Below are positions 26,038 to 34,628 of a stretch of DNA of 42,922 nt, in pieces. Made by a program: the position numbers and the translations under genes. Within the stretch, counting starts at the first letter, position 1. Each line of letters starts with the position of its first letter. The DNA is taken from positions 1 through 42,922 of the forward strand of contig NZ_KV823251.1 in the NCBI RefSeq assembly GCF_001815905.1, given 5' to 3'. This DNA comes from Brevibacterium sp. HMSC07C04. GTDB taxonomy: Bacteria; Actinomycetota; Actinomycetes; Actinomycetales; Brevibacteriaceae. A model generated the notes under the pieces. It ran no database searches and had not been told where the DNA came from. It worked only from the letters and a program-made list of their open reading frames with translations.

Positions 26038-26692
26038 GCGCGGCCTCCACCAGGTCGAGAACCGCCTGCACGGATGCCTCGAAATCGATGTCTGAGGTGT
26101 CGAGCGTGTGCACGCCGTCCGCTGCGGAGAGGAAACTGGTCGTCTTCGAGTCCTTCTTGTCACGGCCGATGACGTTCTCAGCGGTCGCCTTCATGCTGGC
26201 TTCGTCAACACTGCCGTGCAGCTGCTGGGTGCGTCGGGCAATCCGGACTTCGTCGCGGGCCGTCATGAGGATGCGCACTTCCGCGTCCGGAGCGACGACC
26301 GTTGTGATGTCGCGGCCCTCAACGACGATGCCGGGTCCAGCTGCTCGGATGATCTCGCGCTGCTTTTCGATCAGTTCGGCCCTGGCGTCTGGCACAGCCG
26401 AGACGATCGTGGCGTTGGAAGTCACTTCGTCGGTGCGGATTTCCTCCGTCACGTCGATTCCGTCCACTTCGATGTAGAAGTTCTTCGGGTCCGTCGAGAT
26501 CTCGAGGTCGCAGCCGCGGATCTGCTCGACGACATCACCGGGCTCTTGCACACCCCGGTTGAGGCACAGCCACACCACGGCGCGGTACATGGCGCCGGTG
26601 TCGAGGTAGCCGAAGCCCAGACGCGCGGCAGATTCGCGCGAAACGCTCGATTTGCCGACTCCGCTGGGCCCGTCGATCGCAACTGTGGTCAT
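26030..26692 (-). CDS. cmk: Cytidylate kinase
   Basis: The product is 220 aa. The P-loop is GPSGVGKSS (8-16), followed by [10 protein letters not shown] and, later, [10 protein letters not shown], all Cmk signatures. It phosphorylates CMP and dCMP. The ATG at 26692 overlaps the tyrA stop (ATGA), and its own stop overlaps der, so tyrA, cmk and der are translationally coupled. Confidence 0.95.
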   Translation of the reverse strand: MTTVAIDGPSGVGKSSVSRESAARLGFGYLDTGAMYRAVVWLCLNRGVQEPGDVVEQIRGCDLEISTDPKNFYIEVDGIDVTEEIRTDEVTSNATIVSAVPDARAELIEKQREIIRAAGPGIVVEGRDITTVVAPDAEVRILMTARDEVRIARRTQQLHGSVDEASMKATAENVIGRDKKDSKTTSFLSAADGVHTLDTSDIDFEASVQAVLDLVEAARG

Positions 26693-27777
26693 GGTGTTCC
26701 TTCGTGTTCGAGTGCAGCTTCGGGCAGGCGCCAACCGCGCTTCCGCAGGCCGCTGATCAGGTCGATTTCGCTTGCAGGCAGGACTGAAACGTCAACGGAG
26801 CCCAGTTTAACGCCCGTGGCGTGGTCCATCCGCATGTCTTCGATGTTGACGCCGAGTTCGCCGATGTCCGCAAACAGGCGCGCCAGGGCACCCGGGGTGT
26901 CGTCGACGACGACCGTGACGACGGAGTATCGGGTAGGTGCGGAACCGTGTTTGCCGGGAATCCTGTCTCGTCCCTCATTGCCTGCCGCGAGTGCTCCGGC
27001 GAGCGCGGCATAGGCGCCGGGCCCCAGATCGAGGGCACTGATGACGGCGTCGAGGTCGTCGCGCAGGCCTTCGAGGACCGTGCGGATTTCGGCCGCGTTG
27101 CCGGACAGGATCTGGGTCCACAGCCCGGGGTCGGATTCGGCAATCCGCGTGGTGTCGCGCAGGCCCTGCCCGGCCAGTGCGATTCCGTCAGCGGGCATGT
27201 CGCGCAGCTGGGCCGCCAGGAGAGAGGCGACAACCTGGGGGGCGTGGGAGACTCTGGCGACCGAGGAGTCGTGAAAATCCGGGTCGAGGTGGATGACAGC
27301 CGCTCCGACCGCCTCGGCTAGGTCGGTGATGTGGCCCAGGCGCTCTTTCGGGGTGTCTTCGTCAGAGCACACCACCCAGGGGCTTGCGCTGAAGAGGTCA
27401 CCGCGCGCGGCGATTGCCCCGGACTTTTCGCGTCCGGCCATGGGGTGGGAGCCGATGTACCGGTCGAGTTCGCGTTCGCGGGCCTGTTCGCGGGCCTGGG
27501 CGAGGATGGCTCCCTTGACGGAGGCCACGTCGGTCACGGTTGCCTCCGGCCACGTGCGCAGTGCTTTTACAATGATGTCGGCGCACACGTCCGGCGGGGC
27601 GGCAACAACGACGACGTCAGGATCGGCGGGGTTTTCGCGGGTTCCCGCACCCATGTCGGCGGCCAGGTTGACCGCGGTGGGCGACAGGTCTTCCAGCGTC
27701 ACCCTGTGCCCCGCGTTGGTCAGGGCGAGCCCGAGGGATGTGCCCAGAAGCCCGGTCCCGATGATGTGGACTTTCAC
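26689..27777 (-). CDS. tyrA: Prephenate dehydrogenase
   Basis: The product is 362 aa. It converts prephenate to 4-hydroxyphenylpyruvate in tyrosine synthesis. The NAD-binding start is HIIGTGLLGTSLGLAL; SHPMAGREKSG is the conserved substrate-binding segment. The C-terminal part (about 285-345) resembles an ACT regulatory domain with VVVDDTPGALARLFADIGE, which suggests feedback control by tyrosine. The GTG at 27777 overlaps the rluB stop (GTGA). Confidence 0.93.
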   Translation of the reverse strand: MKVHIIGTGLLGTSLGLALTNAGHRVTLEDLSPTAVNLAADMGAGTRENPADPDVVVVAAPPDVCADIIVKALRTWPEATVTDVASVKGAILAQAREQARERELDRYIGSHPMAGREKSGAIAARGDLFSASPWVVCSDEDTPKERLGHITDLAEAVGAAVIHLDPDFHDSSVARVSHAPQVVASLLAAQLRDMPADGIALAGQGLRDTTRIAESDPGLWTQILSGNAAEIRTVLEGLRDDLDAVISALDLGPGAYAALAGALAAGNEGRDRIPGKHGSAPTRYSVVTVVVDDTPGALARLFADIGELGVNIEDMRMDHATGVKLGSVDVSVLPASEIDLISGLRKRGWRLPEAALEHEGTP

Positions 27778-28607
27778 ATCTTCACCGCTTCGAAGAGCGC
27801 GCCGATCTCGTCTGGACGCAGCGAGCGGACTTTGCCCTGCCGCTGCTCTGCCAGTTCAATGGGTCCGAATTTCGTGCGGACCAGTCGAATGACGGGATTG
27901 CCGACGGCTTCCATCATGCGTCGAACAATGCGGTTGCGGCCTTCGTGCAGAACGATTTCGACAAGCGAAACGCCCTGCGTGGTTTCGATCAGCTTGAAGC
28001 TGTCAGCGTGGGCCAGCCCGTCGTCAAGTTCGATCCCGTCGCGCAGGCGGGCGCTGACGTCCTTGGCGATTGTGCCGCGCACCTGCGCCAGGTAGGTCTT
28101 CGGGATTTCGTAGGATGGGTGCGATAGGCGGTTGGAGAGTTCGCCGTCGTTGGTCAGCAGCAGCAGGCCCTCGGTTTCGTAGTCCAACCTGCCCACGTGG
28201 AACAGCCTTTCGGGGCGGTCCCCCACGTAGTCGTCGAGGTTCTTCCGGCCCTCGGGGTCGCCCATGGACGACACGACTTTCCGGGGCTTGTTGAAGGCGA
28301 GGTACACCTTGTCGGTGTGGGTCGTGATCGGCATTGCGTCGACTTCGACGCGCTGTTTTTCCGGGTCGATGCGGGTGCCGAGTTCGCGCACCTGCGTGCC
28401 GTCAACCGACACGCGGCCGTCGACGATCAGCTGTTCACACGAGCGGCGCGAACCGAGGCCGGCATCGGCGAGCACTTTCTGCAGGCGCACGCCGTCGCTT
28501 GCGTGCACGTCGCGCGACGGCTGGTGGCGTTCAGCGCGTTTCCGGCGCGTGGGCCGCTTTGAGGGGTGGCCGGGAAGTCGGGAGTCTCTCGTGCTCATGC
28601 CCTCCAT
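27774..28607 (-). CDS. rluB: 23S rRNA pseudouridine synthase, RluB/RsuA family
   Basis: The product is 277 aa. A basic N-terminal tail leads into an S4 RNA-binding domain (about 40-85; VRLQKVLADAGLGSRR), then the catalytic domain with D142 in GRLDYETEGLLLL. The C-terminal EGRNRIVRRM is typical. It converts a uridine in 23S rRNA to pseudouridine. The start is uncertain: the ATG at 28607 has no good ribosome-binding site, and the ATG at 28598 has GGAGGG only 2 bases upstream. Confidence 0.92.
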   Translation of the reverse strand: MEGMSTRDSRLPGHPSKRPTRRKRAERHQPSRDVHASDGVRLQKVLADAGLGSRRSCEQLIVDGRVSVDGTQVRELGTRIDPEKQRVEVDAMPITTHTDKVYLAFNKPRKVVSSMGDPEGRKNLDDYVGDRPERLFHVGRLDYETEGLLLLTNDGELSNRLSHPSYEIPKTYLAQVRGTIAKDVSARLRDGIELDDGLAHADSFKLIETTQGVSLVEIVLHEGRNRIVRRMMEAVGNPVIRLVRTKFGPIELAEQRQGKVRSLRPDEIGALFEAVKM

Positions 28608-28657
28608 TGTCGCAGAGGCCGCACAGGAGGTTCCCGGCGAGGCCCCGCCGCTTCGCG

Positions 28658-29203
28658 TCAGTCGTCGGCGGGAACGTCTTCGGGCAGATACGGGGCGATG
28701 TTCGGCAGCTGGTCGAGGCTGTCGATGCCCATTGACTCAAGGAACACCTGCGATGTCACATACTGCCGTGCTCCCCCGGCGTGGTCACCGTCGACTTCCA
28801 CGATGAGCCCGCGCATCATCAGGGTGCGCACAACCCCGTCGACGTTGACTCCGCGGATGGCGGAAATGCGTGCGCGGGTGACCGGCTGGGCGTAGGCGAC
28901 AACGGCGAGGGTTTCCAGAGCCGCCTGCGACATCTTCGATGACTGGCCGCGCACGAGGAAGTCCTTGACGTTGCCGAACTGTTCTTCGCGCGAGCTGATG
29001 CGCCAGCCGCCGTTGGCGGCCCGCAGCTGAAAGCCGCGGCGGACCGAACCGTCCAAACCGTCGTAGTCGGCGGCCAGATCCGCAAGTGCGTTCTCGACTG
29101 AGTCCCGATCGATTCCGAGCCCCTGGGCGAGGTCGTCCGCCGTGAGCGGTTCGGCAGACACCATGAGCACCGCTTCGAGAGCTTCGTACCAGTCTTCGCG
29201 CAT
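28658..29203 (-). CDS. scpB: Segregation and condensation protein B
   Basis: The product is 181 aa, made of winged-helix segments that bind ScpA and so the SMC complex, which compacts and separates chromosomes. Recognisable pieces are EALEAVLMVSAEPL, ALETLAVVAYAQPVTRARI and IRGVNVDGVVRTLM. The ATG at 29203 lies one base after the scpA stop with GGGAGG just upstream. Confidence 0.93.
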   Translation of the reverse strand: MREDWYEALEAVLMVSAEPLTADDLAQGLGIDRDSVENALADLAADYDGLDGSVRRGFQLRAANGGWRISSREEQFGNVKDFLVRGQSSKMSQAALETLAVVAYAQPVTRARISAIRGVNVDGVVRTLMMRGLIVEVDGDHAGGARQYVTSQVFLESMGIDSLDQLPNIAPYLPEDVPADD

Positions 29204-29204
29204 G

Positions 29205-30095
29205 TCAGTCCTCCCTGTCCTGCTCCGAGTCCTGCTCTGATTCGCCCAGGTTCGCGCTGCGCAGCTCATCACCTGAGACCACCGGAATAACGGTCAGCGG
29301 TCCCAACGGGGTGTCCTGCTGAAGATCGCACAGGTGGGCTTTGAAGAGTTCGAGCAGCGCGAGGAAGCGGGCAACCACGATGAGCGTCGTTTCGGCGTCT
29401 GTCGCCAGTTCGGCGAATTCGATCGGCCCGCGGCTGGCCAGCTCACCCAGGATCACGGAGCGCTGTTCGGCAACGCTGACATGCTCGAGGTGGAGGTGGT
29501 CGACCGCCACGGTCGGCGGTGTGTGGTCACGGCTGATGGCGGTGGCGTAGAGGGCTGCGATGACTTCCGGGGTTGCCGTGAACTCGAGAGGCGGAAGAAT
29601 GTCGCGGAACTTCTCTTCAAGTTCGGGTGTGCGCGGAATCCGCATGCCCGCTGCGGTCATCTGCTCGCGAAACAGCAGGGACACCTGTTTGTAGGCACGG
29701 TACTGCAGCAACCGGGCGAACAGGAGGTCGCGGGCTTCGAGCAGTTCGAGGTCGAGCTCATCTTCCACCTGGCCCTGCGGCAGCAGACGGGCTGTTTTGA
29801 GATCGAGCAGGGTGGACGCCACCACAAGGAAACTCGACAGCTGTTCAAGACCGGCAGTGGTTGATGCGTGGTCCGCGTCGCGCAGCTGGGCGGTGAAGGC
29901 GAGAAATTCGTCGGTCACCTCGGCCAGGGCGATGTCGGTGATGTCCAGGCGTCGTTTGGCAATGAGGTCCAGCAGAACGTCGAAAGGGCCTGTGAAGATG
30001 TCGAGTTCAACTGTGAACCCGCCCTCTGCGGCGTCCGCAGCATCCGCAGAGTCTGTGACTTCTGCGGAATCGGGGGTGTCGATCGTGTCGATCAG
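29205..30095 (-). CDS. scpA: Segregation and condensation protein A, probable CTG start
   Basis: The product is about 296 aa. ScpA is the kleisin that links SMC to ScpB. The conserved N-terminal segment FTVELDIFTGPFDVLL, with DLIAKRRLDITDIAL after it, lies upstream of the first usable GTG at 29918, so a start there would delete the SMC-binding end. In this frame I find no ATG, GTG or TTG between an upstream stop (inside parA) and 29918. A CTG at 30093-30095 overlaps the parA stop (CTGA), the same coupling used elsewhere in the operon with ATGA and GTGA, so I place the start there. An acidic Ala/Asp-rich leader of about 25 residues precedes the conserved part. Confidence 0.85.
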   Translation of the reverse strand: MIDTIDTPDSAEVTDSADAADAAEGGFTVELDIFTGPFDVLLDLIAKRRLDITDIALAEVTDEFLAFTAQLRDADHASTTAGLEQLSSFLVVASTLLDLKTARLLPQGQVEDELDLELLEARDLLFARLLQYRAYKQVSLLFREQMTAAGMRIPRTPELEEKFRDILPPLEFTATPEVIAALYATAISRDHTPPTVAVDHLHLEHVSVAEQRSVILGELASRGPIEFAELATDAETTLIVVARFLALLELFKAHLCDLQQDTPLGPLTVIPVVSGDELRSANLGESEQDSEQDRED

Positions 30096-30982
30096 GGTGC
30101 GCCCCCGCGGGCGATGAGTTCGCGAGCAAGTGCTCGGTACGCCTCGGCACCGCGGTGGGAGGAGGCGAACGATGTGATGGGCTCTGCCGCGACGGAAGCG
30201 TCGGGGAATTTCACGGTCCTGTTGATCACGGTTTCAAAGACCTTGTCGCCGAAGGCTTCGACCACGCGCTCGACAACTTCGCGCGAATGCAGGGTGCGGG
30301 GGGCGAACATGGTGGCCAGAATGCCGTCGATTTCGAGTGCAGGGTTGATTCGGGCCTGCACCTTTTCGATGGATTCGACCAACAGCGCAACACCGCGCAG
30401 CGCAAAGAACTCGGTTTCCAGGGGGATGATGACCCCGTGTGCTGCAGACAGTGCATTGACGGTGAGCAGACCCAGTGACGGCTGGCAGTCGATCAGAACG
30501 ACGTCATATTCCGGGGCGAGCTTCTGCAGCGAGCGGTCAAGTGCGCGTTCACGTCCGACTTCGCCGACCAGCTGCACTTCCGCGGCAGAAAGGTCGATGT
30601 TGGCAGGCAGCACATCGATGCGCTCGATGTCGGTGCTGTGGACGACATCGTGCGGATCCACACCATCATTCATGAGCAGACTGTAGACGCTCTGCTCAAC
30701 ACTGTGCGGATTGATGCCGAGCCCAACGGAGAGCGCTCCCTGCGGATCGAAGTCCACCAGCAGCACGCGCCTTCCGTATTCGGCCAGCGCCGCCCCCAGG
30801 TTGATTGATGTGGTGGTTTTTCCGACGCCGCCCTTTTGGTTGACGATCGCGATGATCCGCGCGGGGCCGTGCTGCTCAATGGGCGGTGGGACTGGAAAAT
30901 CAGTCAGCGGACGACCAGTGGGCCCCATTCCAGGGTTGTCGATGCCGATTTCCTGCTGGGTGTCCGTGTCCACACCACTCAC
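30092..30982 (-). CDS. parA: ParA/Soj-family chromosome partitioning ATPase
   Basis: The product is 296 aa. The deviant Walker A motif is KGGVGKTTT (K50, K55), then DFDPQGALSVGLG and the IDCQPSLGLLT segment. It is a MinD/ParA-type ATPase in the xerD-parA-scpA context usual for actinobacteria; no parB is next to it. A Pro/Gly-rich tail of about 40 residues precedes the ATPase. The GTG at 30982 is taken as start; a second in-frame GTG at 30973 is possible. Confidence 0.92.
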   Translation of the reverse strand: MSGVDTDTQQEIGIDNPGMGPTGRPLTDFPVPPPIEQHGPARIIAIVNQKGGVGKTTTSINLGAALAEYGRRVLLVDFDPQGALSVGLGINPHSVEQSVYSLLMNDGVDPHDVVHSTDIERIDVLPANIDLSAAEVQLVGEVGRERALDRSLQKLAPEYDVVLIDCQPSLGLLTVNALSAAHGVIIPLETEFFALRGVALLVESIEKVQARINPALEIDGILATMFAPRTLHSREVVERVVEAFGDKVFETVINRTVKFPDASVAAEPITSFASSHRGAEAYRALARELIARGGAP

Positions 30983-31009
30983 CTTTCTCTGTGCGGCTGT
31001 TCTTCTAGC

Positions 31010-31942
31010 CTACCGCGCTCTGGGATGGGCCGATGCAAATACTTCACGCAGGGACTGTACCGTGACCTTGGTGTAGATCTGCGTGGTGGAGACCGAAGCG
31101 TGGCCCAGCAGCTCTTGCACGGCGCGGATATCAGCTCCGCCTTCCAGAAGGTGTGTTGCGCACGAATGCCTCAGGCTGTGGGCGGTCACACCGGAAAGCC
31201 CGGCGGCCTCAGCCGCAGCGCGCACAGCCGCCCACGCGGACTGGCGGGTCAGCCTTCCGCCCCTTTGGTTGATGAACACGGCTGCGGTGTTTCCCCTGCT
31301 GAAAGCGGTCCGCCCGCGCGTGAGCCATGCGCCGAGAGCGTCAGCGGCGTGGCTGCCCAACGGCACGATCCTCTCTTTGCTGCCCTTGCCGTACAGGCGC
31401 ACCGCGCCTCCGTCGAGGTCGATGTCGTCAATGTCAACGCCGACGGCTTCGCTGATTCGCGCTCCGGTTGCGTACAGCATCTCCAGGAGAGCACGTGCGC
31501 GCAGACTCACCGGGTCCTCCCCCGCGGTCTGGGCGATCATCGTCTCGACTTCAAAGACAGTCAGCGCCTTCGGAAGACGGGTGATGTCCTTTGGCAGCTG
31601 CACATCGACAGTCGGGTCGATCCTGCCGGCGGCCTCGGCGGCATAGAAGGCGTGAAATCTGCGCAGCGCGGATAGGGCCCGGGCCCGTGAAGATGGGGCC
31701 GCTCCCCTTTCGGCGAGCACTTCCGAATACCTGCGCACCACCTCGGCATCGACCCGAGAGAAGTCATTGAGCCCCTCGTCCTGGAGGAACCGCAGATAGT
31801 CGGCCAGGTCGCGAGCGTAGCCGTCAATCGTGTTCTGGGCCAGCCCGCGCTCCAGGCGCAGCATGGTGAGGTATTCCGCTGTGGGCTGTCGCAGCCCACG
31901 CGGTGTCTCCTCCGGGAGCAGCTGGGCTCCTCGCCTGGCCAT
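31010..31942 (-). CDS. xerD: Site-specific tyrosine recombinase XerD
   Basis: The product is 310 aa. All catalytic residues are present: R162 (ATGARISEAVG), K186, H255 and R258 (AHSLRHS), H281 (LLGHASVSTTQ) and the nucleophile Y290. The N-terminal SAM-like DNA-binding domain spans about 20-105. XerD resolves chromosome dimers at dif. Its place between a NUDIX gene and parA is the conserved actinobacterial order. The ATG at 31942 lies one base after the NUDIX stop. It is a housekeeping enzyme, not an element integrase. Confidence 0.94.
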   Translation of the reverse strand: MARRGAQLLPEETPRGLRQPTAEYLTMLRLERGLAQNTIDGYARDLADYLRFLQDEGLNDFSRVDAEVVRRYSEVLAERGAAPSSRARALSALRRFHAFYAAEAAGRIDPTVDVQLPKDITRLPKALTVFEVETMIAQTAGEDPVSLRARALLEMLYATGARISEAVGVDIDDIDLDGGAVRLYGKGSKERIVPLGSHAADALGAWLTRGRTAFSRGNTAAVFINQRGGRLTRQSAWAAVRAAAEAAGLSGVTAHSLRHSCATHLLEGGADIRAVQELLGHASVSTTQIYTKVTVQSLREVFASAHPRAR

Positions 31943-31943
31943 A

Positions 31944-32579
31944 TCAGCCGTGCAGGTGTCGGTACGCAGGCCAAGCGCAGTCAGCCGGCCGCAGACCCGC
32001 CCAGTCGTCACTGCGCGAAGCGTGGGCGTGCAGGATGGCCAGCTGGGCGGTGGCGTTGCCGATCCGGCCCTCCCGAACAGCCGCGAAGGCCTCGTCCAGC
32101 GGTGTCCAGCGCAGTACAAGCCCGGCTTCTTCGCCTTCTCGAACAAAGTCCGAGGCGCTCTCGGCCAGGTCTCGGGCCAGATAGATCCGCAGAACTTCGC
32201 TCAGCCCGCCGGGTGAACTGAGCTGGTCGGCAAGAACGGCCCATGAGCGCGCCTGCAGATCTGCTTCTTCGCCCAATTCGCGCTGTGCTGCCAGCAGCGG
32301 ATCTTCGCCTTGGACGTCGAGCAGACCCGCCGGAATCTCCCAATCGCGCTGGCGAATGGGATGGCGGTACTGCTGGATGAGGAGGATCCGGTCTTCGTCA
32401 TCGACTGCAGCAATGCCGACGGCACCCGTGTGGTCAACGAAATCACGGGTTAGACCGGCGGCTTCGGGAAGGTCGACGGTTTCGCGGCACACATTCCACA
32501 CAGCACCGCGAAAGACGACTTCGCGGGCGTAAGCCAGATAGTCGACCGGCTGATCTGCCAGCTGCGGCTGATCAGGCAT
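31944..32579 (-). CDS. NUDIX hydrolase, ADP-ribose pyrophosphatase type
   Basis: The product is 211 aa. The Nudix box runs from G85 (AGLLDVQGE) to RELGEEADL (100-108), with E101, E104 and E105 as metal ligands. The leading WEIPAG fits the ADP-ribose pyrophosphatase group, which splits ADP-ribose to AMP and ribose 5-phosphate. The ATG at 32579 overlaps the glycosyltransferase stop by 8 bases. Confidence 0.9.
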   Translation of the reverse strand: MPDQPQLADQPVDYLAYAREVVFRGAVWNVCRETVDLPEAAGLTRDFVDHTGAVGIAAVDDEDRILLIQQYRHPIRQRDWEIPAGLLDVQGEDPLLAAQRELGEEADLQARSWAVLADQLSSPGGLSEVLRIYLARDLAESASDFVREGEEAGLVLRWTPLDEAFAAVREGRIGNATAQLAILHAHASRSDDWAGLRPADCAWPAYRHLHG

Positions 32580-33675
32580 TGATGTTCTCGGCGTAGGCGT
32601 AGAGTTCCAGCAGAGTTTGGGTCAGGTGATCGCGGTTGCCGCTGCGTACGCGTTCGCGAAGCGCAAAGCCTCCGCTGATCCGAGCTGCGGGGCTGCCCGC
32701 GTAGGCCGCAATCGCCCTGCCGATTTCTTCTGCCGTGTTCGCAACCGCTGCCTGCGGACCGTAGGCCCTGGCCAGACGCTCATTGCCGACTACGATGGTG
32801 GCTCTGCCGACGTTCATGACATCATCTGAATCCAGGCCTGTCATACGGGCCGAAGTGATGACGATGTCGGCGGCATTGACGATGTTGACGGCATCCGACG
32901 GTGCAGCGACCGTCACATAGTCCAAAGCGTGCGAGAGCTTTTCCAGGTGTGAGCGCACTCTGCCACGACCAGTGAATACAACCCTCCAGCGGCGATCTGA
33001 CTGGGTTTTTCCGAGGGCTACGACCGCTTCGACCACTTCCGTGAGCTCTGCCGTGTCCTTCGCTTCAATCGGCACGGCGATGACCATGCGGCCGTCATCG
33101 GCGGACAGTCTGCGGCGCATCTTCTCAGCTGAAACACTGGGCCGCGGGAAGCCGTCATCATCGGTGCGCACAAGCTGCGCGCGTTGGACGACCGCGACGT
33201 CGTCTTCGTAGTCGGCGACAACCCGTTCGGTGGTGCCGAGCACCGCGGTTGCGGTGCGGGCGACGATCGAGTGCTGTGCACCGAACACGGAATCGTCTTC
33301 GTCCCGGCCGATCGTCGCGATGATCGGCGGGTGCATCCGAGTGGGCAAACCGGTCAGGCCGAGGCCGGCAAGCACCGCGGCGTGGCGACCGTGCGCGTGG
33401 ACGATATCGATGTGCCGGTAGTTTTTGTGCAGGCGAAACGCCGATCTTCCAGTCGACAGGTCGAAAGGCCCGGGGCCCGACGGGATCTCAATGTGCCGCA
33501 GCTGCGAATGCTGGGCGCTCAGACCCTGAAAGACTTCGGGCCGCGAAGCAACAGCCACCCGGTATCCCCTTTCGAGTTGACCGGCGATGATGGTCGCTGC
33601 AGTGTCGGCGATAGGCGAAGACGCCTCGGTCAGAACATGCAGAATGCGCTTCTGCGGGGCCAGCGTGTCGCTCAC
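32572..33675 (-). CDS. Glycosyltransferase family 4-like protein
   Basis: The product is 367 aa. It looks like a two-domain GT-B glycosyltransferase: the N-terminal half has ILHVLTEASSPIADTAA and DIVHAHGRHAAVLAGLG, the C-terminal half has RWRVVFTGRGRVRS and VTVAAPSDAVNIVNAADIVI. Donor and acceptor are unknown. The GTG at 33675 has AAGGAG 6 bases upstream. It lies between mctB and the NUDIX gene, where pyrG is often found in related genomes. Confidence 0.75.
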   Translation of the reverse strand: MSDTLAPQKRILHVLTEASSPIADTAATIIAGQLERGYRVAVASRPEVFQGLSAQHSQLRHIEIPSGPGPFDLSTGRSAFRLHKNYRHIDIVHAHGRHAAVLAGLGLTGLPTRMHPPIIATIGRDEDDSVFGAQHSIVARTATAVLGTTERVVADYEDDVAVVQRAQLVRTDDDGFPRPSVSAEKMRRRLSADDGRMVIAVPIEAKDTAELTEVVEAVVALGKTQSDRRWRVVFTGRGRVRSHLEKLSHALDYVTVAAPSDAVNIVNAADIVITSARMTGLDSDDVMNVGRATIVVGNERLARAYGPQAAVANTAEEIGRAIAAYAGSPAARISGGFALRERVRSGNRDHLTQTLLELYAYAENINA

Positions 33676-33701
33676 GTGTAACTCCTTCTTGCCTTCCAAG
33701 A

Positions 33702-34622
33702 CTACTTCTTCATACCGGGGTACAGTTCTTCGGCGCGCTGCCCGAAGCCGTATGCGGCCGGTTTGCCGCCGTCGATGAGGTCTGCCGTCGCCAATACCGT
33801 AATCACAGCCCCCGCGTTGGTTTCAATGCCGTCGACAGTTGTTCCGGAGCGATCGCCGCGAAGCTTGTATACAAGGCCGCCGGTGCCCAGCGGTCCAGCC
33901 ACGACAAGCGGCAGAGTGCCCTGGATTTCCCGCAGGGCCTCGACGTAAGCGCTGCTGTCGTCAGCTGGTTGAGCGGATTCGCCCTGGCCCTGCTGCTGCA
34001 CCGCGGTTGTTTCACCTGCCACGAATATGAAGGCGTCGGCCTTGCCGGGCTTGCCGCCGACCATCCGGCCGTGGTCGCGCAGGACCTTCAGAACAGCTTC
34101 AGCGTCCTCTTCTGACAGCGATCCGGCTTTGCTGCCAGCACTCCACACCTCGGTCAGTGCACTGGCGACTGCTCGCGGAGGTTCCTGGGGACCTTTGTCC
34201 ACGTGCGCACGGAGTTCTTCAACCAGCTCGCCCTGTGGGTCCTCTGGGGAGAATGTCGTCTTGGTGAGGGTGCCGCCTTCAACAACATTCGCTCCGGCTG
34301 CGGTCAGCTGCTGCTGAAGTCCGCGAACATCAGCGCTGGCGGCCTCTTCGGCGCGGATGACCGAAACCGTACGATCACGCAGTTTGTCGTCGATGAGGCT
34401 CGGCGCGTTCGCTTCCACAAAGTCGTTGAGACTGCGGGTTTCTGCCCGGCTCTTGTCCAGGTCGCCGCGAAGATTGTCGCGGTCTTCGCGCAGTGCCTGC
34501 ACTTGGCCCTGGAGGGACTGTCCGATGGGCGCCTTGAGGGGGCCTGCGCCCAACACGATTCCAACGGCGAGCGCCAGGAAAACCGAAAACAGGGAAACCA
34601 GGTGGTAGCGGAAGTCAATCAC
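33702..34622 (-). CDS. mctB: MctB-like copper transport/outer channel family protein
   Basis: The product is 306 aa. The opening IDFRYHLVSLFSVFLALAVG is the hallmark of the family, with one membrane span (about 8-27), then a coiled-coil-like segment (about 35-70) and a large outer domain. The mycobacterial homologue MctB limits copper build-up; whether that holds here is unknown. The GTG at 34622 lies 6 bases after the steA stop. Confidence 0.88.
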   Translation of the reverse strand: MIDFRYHLVSLFSVFLALAVGIVLGAGPLKAPIGQSLQGQVQALREDRDNLRGDLDKSRAETRSLNDFVEANAPSLIDDKLRDRTVSVIRAEEAASADVRGLQQQLTAAGANVVEGGTLTKTTFSPEDPQGELVEELRAHVDKGPQEPPRAVASALTEVWSAGSKAGSLSEEDAEAVLKVLRDHGRMVGGKPGKADAFIFVAGETTAVQQQGQGESAQPADDSSAYVEALREIQGTLPLVVAGPLGTGGLVYKLRGDRSGTTVDGIETNAGAVITVLATADLIDGGKPAAYGFGQRAEELYPGMKK

Positions 34623-34628
34623 GGATTT

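Noticed and set aside
31010..31942. xerD as the integrase of the accessory element
   Set aside because: Its position between the NUDIX and parA genes is the conserved chromosomal order, about 31 kb from the tRNA fragment.
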